Made by a program: the position numbers and the translations under genes
Assembly: GCA_000972765.1 (NCBI GenBank)
Contig: CP011265.1
Coordinates: 372,001-436,000, forward strand
Source: Verrucomicrobia bacterium IMCC26134
GTDB taxonomy: Bacteria > Verrucomicrobiota > Verrucomicrobiia > Opitutales > Opitutaceae
Length of the DNA: 64,000 bases
Reading direction: 5' to 3'
The notes under the pieces: generated by a model
What the model saw: only the letters and a program-made list of their open reading frames with translations
The model's database searches: none
Told to the model about the DNA's origin: nothing
Shown here: piece after piece, positions 36,721 through 46,791 of the stretch
Layout of the letters: the number at the start of each line of letters is the position of its first letter
Numbering within the stretch: the stretch's first letter is position 1

Positions 36721-37533
36721 ATGACATTTGACCACGTCGGAATCCTGCCTGCCATCACCGCGCTCGCCCACGGGGCGGGGGAGATCGCACTGCGTCATTT
36801 CGCGGATCCAATCCCGACTACGAGCAAGACCAGCCGCATCGACATCGTGACGGCGGCGGACACGGAGGTGGAGGCCTACCTTGTGGCGGAGTTGAGCCGA
36901 CTCTTTCCGGAGCATCACATCGTCGGCGAGGAGGGCGGCGGGCAGGGTGCGGGAGCGGCCGGCGCGGCGTATCACTGGTTCGTGGACCCGATCGATGGCA
37001 CGGTCAATTTCGCGAGCAAACTGCCGCACTTCTGCACCAGCATCGCGCTGGCGACGGCGGACCGGCAGCCGTTACTCGGGGTGGTTTATGATCCCACGCG
37101 GCGCGAGTTGTTCACCGCGGTGCGCGGCGGAGGTGCGTGGTTGAACGGGCGGCCCATCCACGTCACGCAGACGACTGAGCTGGTGGATTCGGTGATCACG
37201 AGCGGCTTTCCCTACGACAAGCATACGAATCCGGATAACAACCTGCGGGAGTGGGGGGCCTTTTTGACAAAAATACGCGGTGAGCGCCGGCTCGGCAGCG
37301 CGGCCTTGGATCTTTGCTACGTGGCGGCGGGGCGGCTGGACGGATACTGGGAAAAAGACCTCAAAACCTACGACGTGATGGCCGGCATGCTAATCGTGCG
37401 CGAAGCGGGCGGCACGGTGACGGACTATGTGGGCGGACCCAATCCGCAGCACGAGGACCGGGGCCGCTACGTGGCGAGCAACGGCCGAGTGCACGAGGAG
37501 ATGCTGAGCGTGCTGGCGGGGGCCGGGGCCTGA
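36721..37533 (+). CDS. suhB: Inositol monophosphatase family protein (SuhB-like)
   Basis: 270 residues from ATG 36721. Metal-binding motifs: GEEGG near the end of the first third, then WFVDPIDGTVNFASKLPHFCTSIAL (the DPIDGT signature), and the C-terminal W..KDLKTYDVMAGMLIVREAGG, which stands for WDxAAG. Members hydrolyse inositol 1-phosphate or related sugar phosphates with Mg2+. In-frame starts at 36667 and 36631 would add up to 30 residues and run toward the divergent HlyD gene, so I chose the start that gives normal family length. It is a single gene, convergent with metH. In place of WD the motif has YD, a mild variation. Confidence 0.85.
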   Translation: MTFDHVGILPAITALAHGAGEIALRHFADPIPTTSKTSRIDIVTAADTEVEAYLVAELSRLFPEHHIVGEEGGGQGAGAAGAAYHWFVDPIDGTVNFASKLPHFCTSIALATADRQPLLGVVYDPTRRELFTAVRGGGAWLNGRPIHVTQTTELVDSVITSGFPYDKHTNPDNNLREWGAFLTKIRGERRLGSAALDLCYVAAGRLDGYWEKDLKTYDVMAGMLIVREAGGTVTDYVGGPNPQHEDRGRYVASNGRVHEEMLSVLAGAGA

Positions 37534-37591
37534 GCGGTTCGAGACGGCAGACATCCCCGCGGCGTGTCGTTTTCGCGTGATCGCGCCTCGG

Positions 37592-40282
<2,691 letters not shown>

Positions 40283-40329
40283 GGAGGGAGAGAGATTTTT
40301 TTAACCGCGAAGGACGCGAAGATCGGGGT

Positions 40330-41418
40330 TTAGGCGGTGAGGGGTTCGAGCCCGCTGAGGCGGAGCGCGGTCGGGATGAGGGAAGGCTGGCGGGGGGGCA
40401 GTCCGCGAACGGTGTCGGCGATGGCCTTGATGTGCGGAGGGGTGGAGCCGCAGCAGCCGCCGACCATGTTGACGAGGCCGGAGGTGGCGAACTCACGCTG
40501 GATGGCGGCCATGTCGGCGGGCGATTCGTCGTAACCGCCGAAGGCATTGGGCAGGCCGGCGTTCGGGTAACAGGTCACGTAACAGTCGGCGATGCGGGCC
40601 AGCTCCTCGATGTAGGGGCGCATGGCGCGACCGCCGAGGGCGCAATTGATGCCGACGGAGAAGGGCTTCGCGTGGCGGATGCTGTTGTAGAAGGCTTCGG
40701 TGGTCTGGCCGGAAAGGGTGCGACCGGAGGCGTCGGTGATGGTGACGCTGATCATGACGGGCAGGCGCTGACCGATTTCCTCAAATACGCCTTCGATGGC
40801 GAAGAGCGCGGCTTTTGCGTTGAGCGTATCGAAGATGGTTTCGACGAGCAGGGCGTCCACGCCGGCGGCGATGAGGGCTCGGATTTGCTGGGTATAGGCG
40901 GTGACGACCTGCTCCCATGTGACGGCGCGGAAGTCGGGGCGGTTGACGTCGGGCGACATGGAGAGGGTGCGGTTGAGCGGGCCGATGGCGCCGGCGACGA
41001 AGCAGCGACGGGCCGGCGTGGCGGCTTCGGCGGCGCGGGCGGCGCGGAGGGCGCAGGCGACGGCGGCGTGGTTGAGCTCGGTGACGATGTGCTCGAGGTG
41101 GTAGTCGGCCATGCCGATGGTGGTGGCGGAAAAAGAGTTGGTCTCGACGATGTCTGCGCCGGCGGCGAAGTAGGCGGCGTGTATCTCCTCAATGACGGAA
41201 GGCTTGGTGATGCAGAGAAGGTCGTTGTTGCCCTTCAGGTCATGCGGGAAGTCTTTGAACTGGGTGCCGCGAAAGTCCGCCTCGGTGAGCCCGTAAGTCT
41301 GGACCATTGAGCCCATGGCGCCGTCGAGCACGGCGATGCGGCGGGCGAAAAGCTCGCGCAGGGCGGCGAAGGACGGGTGCTCGGTGAGGGCGAAGGAGTG
41401 GGCGGCAGGGGCTGACAT
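40330..41418 (-). CDS. metH: Homocysteine S-methyltransferase domain of split methionine synthase
   Basis: 362 residues from ATG 41418 (MSAPAAHSF); an in-frame TTG lies 21 bases upstream. It shows IAVLDGAMGSMVQTYGL, the FSATTIGMADYHLEH segment, zinc cysteines in GINCALGG and GGCCGSTPPHI, and ends TALRLSGLEPLTA. In full-length MetH that last phrase runs directly into the pterin domain. Here a stop follows and the second ORF starts 47 bases later with the next domain, so the split lies precisely in the inter-domain linker. It binds and activates homocysteine with Zn. The two proteins must act in trans. It is divergent from the B12 riboswitch and btu operon. Confidence 0.93.
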   Translation of the reverse strand: MSAPAAHSFALTEHPSFAALRELFARRIAVLDGAMGSMVQTYGLTEADFRGTQFKDFPHDLKGNNDLLCITKPSVIEEIHAAYFAAGADIVETNSFSATTIGMADYHLEHIVTELNHAAVACALRAARAAEAATPARRCFVAGAIGPLNRTLSMSPDVNRPDFRAVTWEQVVTAYTQQIRALIAAGVDALLVETIFDTLNAKAALFAIEGVFEEIGQRLPVMISVTITDASGRTLSGQTTEAFYNSIRHAKPFSVGINCALGGRAMRPYIEELARIADCYVTCYPNAGLPNAFGGYDESPADMAAIQREFATSGLVNMVGGCCGSTPPHIKAIADTVRGLPPRQPSLIPTALRLSGLEPLTA

Positions 41419-41479
41419 GTGCGTAGAGAAGGAGGTCAAGGAAGCGGAAAGGAAGGAGATTCACCCTCTGTAGTCAAAA

Positions 41480-41511
41480 ACATATCTTTACATACGGATA
41501 TGTTGATATGT
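41480..41511. promoter_or_regulatory. Operator-like repeats upstream of metH
   Basis: ACATATC (41480-41486) and GATATGT (41497-41503) form a perfect 7-bp inverted repeat with a 10-bp spacer, and GATATGT recurs at 41505-41511. The cluster is AT-rich in GC-rich surroundings and lies about 60-95 bases upstream of the metH start. It looks like a dimeric regulator site; the regulator is unknown. Confidence 0.45.
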
Positions 41512-41639
41512 CTATGTGGCACGCTCATGTGCCGACCTTGCCTTTGCCTAGTCTAGGCGCGCGTTTTCTTTTGCAAAAGCTGCGCAGGGATGGGCGTTGT
41601 CAGGGGGAGGCCGAGGGGATGCAGTGGAGTGAAGTTTAC

Positions 41640-41860
41640 CGTTCTTTGTCATTTTTTCGGGACCAGGGGAAGGCCGTGAGAATCGGCCACAGTTGCGCTG
41701 CGGTATCGCATCAGACCAGACCCACACCACGCCGGTGAACGCGTGGGCAAAGCCAATCGGAGTCGCATCCGGTGAAGGCGAGGGGCGAGGCGGGTGTTTT
41801 CCATCACGGGAAGCACCGACACATGCGGAGTCCGAACATCCTGCCCGGAGAACTCACGCG
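41640..41860 (+). ncRNA. Cobalamin riboswitch (adenosylcobalamin-type aptamer)
   Basis: The order of conserved pieces matches the cobalamin aptamer. First comes GGGGAAGGCCGTGAGAATCGGCC (41666-41688), which equals the GGGAA..GGUG.AAUUCC core. It is followed at once by ACAGTTGCGCTGCGGTAT, in the place of the 'CGC-aCUGU' strand. GGGAAG follows at 41808-41813, then the B12 box AGTCCG-AACAT-CCTGCC at 41829-41845. A terminator hairpin follows and then a TonB receptor/B12 ABC transporter operon. P6-side elements are less clear. End points are approximate. Confidence 0.85.
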
Positions 41861-41899
41861 TCTGGCGCGAAACTTTTGCGCGCGCCGGAACGTTTTTCT
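41861..41899 (+). terminator. Expression-platform terminator of the cobalamin riboswitch
   Basis: TCTGGCGCG (41861-41869) pairs with CGCGCCGGA (41881-41889), with one G-T wobble, and is followed by TTTTT at 41893-41897. It lies directly after the B12 box and 95 bases before the btuB start, as expected for B12-induced transcription termination. Confidence 0.75.
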
Positions 41900-41993
41900 T
41901 CATCGCAAATATGAAGCGTGAGGGTGGCCGTTTTCGCCGTTCGACCGGCGGGGAAGGTCTGCTCTTGCCGTTTAGTCAGGAAGACAGATCTCA

Positions 41994-43874
41994 ATGAATA
42001 TACTCCCTTTGCTGTTCCGCCTCGCGGGCCAGGCTCTTCTCGTCTGCACGCTCGGAGCCGCTGCGTCCGGTCTGCAGGCGCAATCCGGTGCCACGCCGCC
42101 TCCAGCCGCTGAGGCTTCGCCGCTGCAACTCGAGCCCTACGTGGTCACGGCCACCCGGGTCGCCACTCCGATCGAAAAAACCGCCGCGTCCATCACGGTG
42201 CTCACCCGCTCTGACTTCGAGAAGGCGGGCTTTGTCACGGCGGACGATGCGCTGCGCCAGCTCCCGGGGGTGACGCTGGCCGGCAACGGCCCCGGCCAGA
42301 CCGTGGGTGTCTTCACCCGAGGCTCGGAGAGCCGGCATACCAGCATTCTCGTGGACGGACGCCGTCTGCCCACCGCGATGAACCGCTACTTCGATCTCGC
42401 CTACCTTCCGCTCCACGCCTTCGACCGCGTCGAGGTGGCTCGCGGTCCGCTGAGCTCCGCGCAAGGCGGCAGTGCGCTGGGCGGGGCGATTAATTTTCTC
42501 ACGCCGCGTTGCGTGATGCCCGGTAGTCTGGAGGGCTCGTTCAACGCCGAATTCGGATCGTTTGAGCACAAGCGCGCGGAGTTCGTTTTATCCACCGCCG
42601 GAAAAAACGGCTACGCCAATATCGCGGCGAGCGTGACTTCGGATGAAAACGACCGGCCGAATAACGCGTTCGAAGGGCGCAGTTCTTTTAACTCCTTCGG
42701 CTGGTCGATCACGCCGGCGCTGCAATTCGATGTGCTGGCGGGCTATCTGGAATATGATGGCGGCACCCCTGGTAGTGTGCCGTTCGCCAGCCTCACGCAA
42801 CAGCTCGACCGGAAACTCGGTTTCCTCATGCCCAGCCTGACTTTCCGGCCCTCGGAAAACTGGACCCACACCTTCACCGCCGGTCTGGCCAAGCAGACCG
42901 ACGAGCAGCGCCGCACCGACTATACCTATGACGATGACAAGAATGTGGACTCTCAAAACATAGGCTACCAGGTGGATTTCAGGCCTCTGCCGCAGCTCGC
43001 CCTGCAGGCGGGCGTGGAGAAGAACTGGCAGGATGTGGAGGTCACCCCCGCACCCGGGCCCGCTGGTGTGTTTGGGCTTAACTACTCGCGATACGAGGTC
43101 AGCGAAGCGGCTTTTGCGGGTGCAAGCTACGACCTGACCGATGCGCTCACCCTCCTCGGCTCCGTCCGTCGCGATGTTTATCAGCAATTCTACGGTTCGT
43201 CCAACACCTGGCGCTACGGCGCCTGCTACCGCTTCGCGGGCACTGGCACCCGGGTGCACGCCTCCGAAGGCACCGCCTTCGCTGCGCCCGAGGTCCAGAA
43301 CTTCGCTTACAGCTTCCCGTCCATGACTTCGCTCGAACCCGAGCGTTCGCGCGGCCAGGAGATCGGCGTCGTGCAGGCTTGGAGTAAAAACCTGAGCACT
43401 GGGGTGACCGCCTTTCACAACGAGGTGGAGAACCTGGTCCAGTTCGTGGGCGGCGCAGCACAGAACGCCGGACGCGCAGACATCCGCGGGATTGAGAGCA
43501 CCATCGACTGTCGTCCGATTGATAAGGTCGACCTGAGTTTAAACTACACCTACCTCGACGCCGAAAACGGCCTCACCCACCGTCCGCTCGTTCGCCGGCC
43601 GCGGCATGCGTTCAACGCCCAGGCGACGTGGCAGGCGACCCCGGTCTGGCTGGCCGGTGCCGGACTGCGCGTGCAAGTGCGGCGCTATGACGGTGCACCT
43701 TATTCACAGGTCGAGGATTTCGCCACCCTGCGGGTTTTCAGCAGCTATGAGCTCCGGAAAAATCTGCTGCTGAAACTGCGGATCGAAAACGTCTTCGATG
43801 AACGCTATGCCGAGGTGAAGGATTATCCGGCTTTGCCCTTTGGTGCCTACGGAGGCGTGGAGTGCAAATTCTGA
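41994..43874 (+). CDS. btuB: TonB-dependent outer-membrane receptor, BtuB-like
   Basis: 626 residues. The signal peptide ends near SGLQAQ. A TonB-box region EPYVVTATR is followed by the plug domain (SITVLTRSDFEKAGFVTADDALRQLPGV, FTRGSESRHTSILVDGRRL, VEVARGPLSSAQGGSALGGAINF). A 22-strand-type barrel then ends IENVFDERYAEVKDYPALPFGAYGGVECKF, closing in Phe. The length equals BtuB (about 610). The cobalamin riboswitch directly upstream and the B12-type ABC transporter genes directly downstream make corrinoid uptake the strong reading. ATG 41994 is the first start after the terminator. Confidence 0.9.
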   Translation: MNILPLLFRLAGQALLVCTLGAAASGLQAQSGATPPPAAEASPLQLEPYVVTATRVATPIEKTAASITVLTRSDFEKAGFVTADDALRQLPGVTLAGNGPGQTVGVFTRGSESRHTSILVDGRRLPTAMNRYFDLAYLPLHAFDRVEVARGPLSSAQGGSALGGAINFLTPRCVMPGSLEGSFNAEFGSFEHKRAEFVLSTAGKNGYANIAASVTSDENDRPNNAFEGRSSFNSFGWSITPALQFDVLAGYLEYDGGTPGSVPFASLTQQLDRKLGFLMPSLTFRPSENWTHTFTAGLAKQTDEQRRTDYTYDDDKNVDSQNIGYQVDFRPLPQLALQAGVEKNWQDVEVTPAPGPAGVFGLNYSRYEVSEAAFAGASYDLTDALTLLGSVRRDVYQQFYGSSNTWRYGACYRFAGTGTRVHASEGTAFAAPEVQNFAYSFPSMTSLEPERSRGQEIGVVQAWSKNLSTGVTAFHNEVENLVQFVGGAAQNAGRADIRGIESTIDCRPIDKVDLSLNYTYLDAENGLTHRPLVRRPRHAFNAQATWQATPVWLAGAGLRVQVRRYDGAPYSQVEDFATLRVFSSYELRKNLLLKLRIENVFDERYAEVKDYPALPFGAYGGVECKF

Positions 43875-43913
43875 TAGGCATCGACGCCGACCGTGCTCAT
43901 CGTTTTACCAAAA

Positions 43914-44813
43914 ATGCCGCTGCGACTCCGCATTATCCTCAGTCTGATTCTCGTGGGCATCGCTGCGTCCCCGGTTGCTCGCGCTGCGGAGTTGGTGGTG
44001 CGCGTGGTCTCGCAGACCGTAGGCACCGACGAGCTGCTCCTCGCCCTGGCGGAGCCGGAGCAGGTCGCGGCGCTCAGTCACCTCGCGACCGCGGCCGAAT
44101 ACTCCGTGGTCGCCAGCGAAGCGGCGGCCTATCCCCGCATCACAACCGGCGACAGCGAAGCGATCCTTCGGCACCGTCCCACACTGGTTTTGTTTGCGGA
44201 TTACAGCCGGGCTGAACTCGTCGCCCAGGTGCGGCGGGCGGGAGTTTCAGTGCTGGTCTTCGATCACTACGCCACGCTGGCCGACGTGTATGCCAACCTG
44301 CGCACGCTTGGCCGGGCGCTCGGCGGCGGCGCACCGCAGCGGGCAGAGACGCTCATCCGCCGCTGCGGAATACGCATGAACGCACTGCGCGAAAAGCTGC
44401 GTGGTGTGCGGCCGGTGAAAGTCGTGAGCGGCACGACCTACGGGCTCGTGTCCGGCGAGGGCACCACCTTTCAGGATCTCTGCGACCACGCAGGGGCGGA
44501 GAACCTCGCGACCACCCTGGGCGGGCTGAGCGGTCATGTGCCGGAGCCGACCGAAAAAATGCTCGGCTGGCCGGTGGAGCAGCTGGTCGTAGGGCTCGAT
44601 GCGGACTCGCCGGGCACGGCGGACAACGGGCCGGAGGCGCGCGAGCGGGCGTTGGAGCCTTTGCGTAAAATCCCGCCCTATATGTTTATGGCGGCGGTGA
44701 AAGAAGGCCGCGCGGTCGTCCTGCCGGCGGCGTATCTCGGCTGTGTTTCGCACTGCCGCATCGACGCCTATGAGGCGCTGGCTAAGGCGCTGCACCCGGA
44801 GGCGATGAAATGA
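43914..44813 (+). CDS. btuF: Periplasmic corrinoid-binding protein (BtuF-like)
   Basis: 299 residues from ATG 43914; a GTG at 43893 adds seven non-signal residues. The signal peptide (LRIILSLILVGIAASPVARA) is followed by a class III solute-binding fold: VSQTVGTDELLLALAEPEQVAALSHLAT, a rigid middle helix (LADVYANLRTLGRALGGG) and VKVVSGTTYGLVSGEGTTFQDLCDHAGAENLAT. It delivers B12 to BtuCD. It starts 39 bases after btuB and its stop overlaps the btuC start (ATGA). The riboswitch upstream favours cobalamin over iron-siderophore as ligand. Confidence 0.85.
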   Translation: MPLRLRIILSLILVGIAASPVARAAELVVRVVSQTVGTDELLLALAEPEQVAALSHLATAAEYSVVASEAAAYPRITTGDSEAILRHRPTLVLFADYSRAELVAQVRRAGVSVLVFDHYATLADVYANLRTLGRALGGGAPQRAETLIRRCGIRMNALREKLRGVRPVKVVSGTTYGLVSGEGTTFQDLCDHAGAENLATTLGGLSGHVPEPTEKMLGWPVEQLVVGLDADSPGTADNGPEARERALEPLRKIPPYMFMAAVKEGRAVVLPAAYLGCVSHCRIDAYEALAKALHPEAMK

Positions 44814-45805
44814 CGGCGATGCCCTTCATCAAACACGACGCAGCCCGCGACTGGTTTTTGCCTGCCATGGTCCTGCTGTTGTTCGTGCTGGCAGTCGCTT
44901 CGCTGGCGAGCGGAGAAGTCGGTATGACGCCGGCGCGGCTTTGGGCGGGATTAACCGGGGCGGATGAAGTCGCCTCGACGATCATCTGGCAGCTACGGCT
45001 ACCGCGCGTGATCACTGCTCTGCTGGTGGGCTCGGCACTCTCCACCGGCGGACTGGTGATGCAGGCCTATTTCCGCAACAGCCTCGCGAGTCCGGACCTG
45101 CTTGGGGTGAGCAGCGGATCGGCGGCGGGAGCGGTTGTTGCCATTTCCGCCGGTTGGACGGCGATCGGGCTCTGGGTGCTGCCGATAACCGCAGTCGTGG
45201 GCGCTGCGGTGGCGACCTTTGGCGTGCTGGCGCTGGCCAAACGCGGGGCGAGCAGCGAACGCCTGTTGCTCGCGGGCGTGGCGCTGAACGCATTGCTCGG
45301 TGCAGTGACGAGCTACGTGCTCTCGACCGGCGTCGTGCTCTACGAACGAAACGCGCAACTTTTATTCTGGCTGCTGGGCGGGTTGGAAGATCGCACCTGG
45401 CTGCACGTATGGGCGGCGCTGCCAGTCGTGGCTGCGGTCGTGTTAGTCTGGCCGCTGGGCCGGCAGATGGATCTGCTCAGCCTGGGTGAACGCGAGGCCC
45501 AGAGTCTGGGAGTCGAAGTGCGCGGACTGCGCCGCCGGATGCTGGTGCTGGCGACTGTTCTCGCGGCGACGGCGACCGCCGTGGCGGGGATTGTCGGCTT
45601 CGTTGGTCTGGTGGTGCCGCACGCCTTTCGCCTCGCAGTGGGGCCGGAGCACCGCCGACTGGTGCCGCTCTGCGTGGTCGGCGGGGCGACCTTTGTGCTG
45701 GCCTGCGATCTGGCGGGGCGGATGGCGGGCGGACTGCGGCTCGGCATCGTGACGGCGCTGGTGGGCGGACCGTTTTTCCTGTGGTTGCTGAGGAGGCGAG
45801 CATGA
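44810..45805 (+). CDS. btuC: FecCD-type permease of the B12 ABC transporter (BtuC-like)
   Basis: 331 residues with about ten membrane helices. Family motifs: ASGEVGMTPARLWAGL, IIWQLRLPRVITALLVGSALSTGGLVMQAYFRNSLASPDLLGVSSGSAAGA, LLLAGVALNALLGAVTSY, FWLLGGLEDRTW, and the coupling region VEVRGLRRRMLVLATVLAATATAVAGIVGFVGLVVPHAFR. The start at 44810 overlaps the btuF stop and its own stop overlaps the btuD start, so the whole B12 cassette is translationally coupled. Confidence 0.93.
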   Translation: MTAMPFIKHDAARDWFLPAMVLLLFVLAVASLASGEVGMTPARLWAGLTGADEVASTIIWQLRLPRVITALLVGSALSTGGLVMQAYFRNSLASPDLLGVSSGSAAGAVVAISAGWTAIGLWVLPITAVVGAAVATFGVLALAKRGASSERLLLAGVALNALLGAVTSYVLSTGVVLYERNAQLLFWLLGGLEDRTWLHVWAALPVVAAVVLVWPLGRQMDLLSLGEREAQSLGVEVRGLRRRMLVLATVLAATATAVAGIVGFVGLVVPHAFRLAVGPEHRRLVPLCVVGGATFVLACDLAGRMAGGLRLGIVTALVGGPFFLWLLRRRA

Positions 45806-46539
45806 TCACGGACGCTACAAAACCAGTGAGTGCGGTGAGTTTGCGGAATGCTTCGGTGCCGGGGCGGTTACACGATGTGTCGCTTGAACTCGGGCCGGGC
45901 CGCTTGATCGGTCTGTTGGGGCCGAACGGCTCGGGCAAGTCCACCTTGCTGCAAGTGGCGGCGGGCTTGCTGGCGACGAGCGGCGAGGTGCGTTGGTCGG
46001 GTCGTGACGTGGAAGAAATCGCAGCTCCGGAGCGGGCTCGGCAGGTGGCTTGGGTGCCGCAGGAGGCGCGATTTGAGTTTGGGTTTCCCGTGCGCGGGGT
46101 GGTGCAGCAAGGCCGCTACGCGCATGGCGACGACGAGGTCGGAGTCGATGCGGCGCTAGCGAGGTTAGATCTTGAGGCTCTGGCGCGGCGGCCGGTGAAC
46201 GCGCTTTCGGGGGGCGAACGTCAACGCGTTTTGCTGGCGCGTGCCTTGGTGACGGCGGCTCCGGTTCAGCTCTGGGATGAGCCTCTCGCGCCTCTTGATC
46301 CACGGCACGGTCTGGAGGTGTTGATGCTCGCGAAAGAACTCACGAAGGCCGGAGGCACCGTGGTGATATCTCTGCACGACCTGCGGATGGCGCATTGTCT
46401 CGACGAAGTGCTGGTCCTGGCCGGCGGCGAGTTGAAGGCGGCGGGGCGGCCGGACGACGTGTTGACGGCGGAGTTGTTGCGCGACGTTTTTGGCGTGAAG
46501 GCGCGCATGGGCGAGACGCTCATCCTGGAGCTTCCATGA
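45802..46539 (+). CDS. btuD: ATP-binding protein of the B12 ABC transporter (BtuD-like)
   Basis: 245 residues from ATG 45802, which overlaps the btuC stop (ATGA). Walker A LLGPNGSGKSTLL, Q-loop WVPQEARFEF, signature ALSGGERQRV, Walker B VQLWDEPLAPLDP (Trp replaces the usual hydrophobic before Asp) and switch His in VISLHDLRMA. It hydrolyses ATP to drive BtuC. A further short ORF begins within its last codons. Confidence 0.92.
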   Translation: MITDATKPVSAVSLRNASVPGRLHDVSLELGPGRLIGLLGPNGSGKSTLLQVAAGLLATSGEVRWSGRDVEEIAAPERARQVAWVPQEARFEFGFPVRGVVQQGRYAHGDDEVGVDAALARLDLEALARRPVNALSGGERQRVLLARALVTAAPVQLWDEPLAPLDPRHGLEVLMLAKELTKAGGTVVISLHDLRMAHCLDEVLVLAGGELKAAGRPDDVLTAELLRDVFGVKARMGETLILELP

Positions 46540-46634
46540 AACCAGAAATCAGCCGGGTGCGGTGTGAGCCGCTGGGCACGATCATCGCGCTCTCGCGTAA
46601 ACCGAAGCGAATCGTGTTATACACTGATAATTGA
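46536..46634 (+). pseudogene. 32-codon stub ORF coupled to btuD
   Basis: It starts with ATGA overlapping the btuD stop, just as btuC and btuD do, so it appears to have been the next gene of the B12 operon. It reads MKPEISRVRCEPLGTIIALS, then RKPKRIVLYTDN and stop. The end resembles the strand leading to the P-loop of corrinoid adenosyltransferases (VLYTGDGKGKTT), but the P-loop itself is missing. The direct-repeat copy bracketing the GH67 gene begins 10 bases later, so truncation by an insertion event is plausible. The CobO/BtuR identity is tentative. Confidence 0.35.
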
Positions 46635-46643
46635 TGGGAGACT

Positions 46644-46706
46644 GTGTTTCGCCGGAGATCGGGCCGGAAGGAGTTAATGTTTCGCTGCCTGACCCCATTG
46701 ATCAGC
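46644..46706. repeat. Left copy of imperfect direct repeat flanking the GH67 gene
   Basis: It shares TTTCGCCG, GATCGGGCCGG, GTTAAT, TTTC, CCTGACCC and TGATCAGC in the same order with 49011-49077. By eye about 50 of some 64 aligned columns agree, with two small gaps. Confidence 0.7.
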
Positions 46707-46791
46707 CAAGGTCGCTGGATCACACATTGGCCCCGGCTGATCGAATGGAGGATTGTCCGCGCCGATAAAAAAGAATATCAGTGATCACCTG

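Noticed and set aside
40283-40329. Frameshift as the cause of the metH split
   Set aside because: The first ORF ends cleanly at the domain end and the second has its own start. No overlap of frames rebuilds a continuous protein without losing or adding residues.
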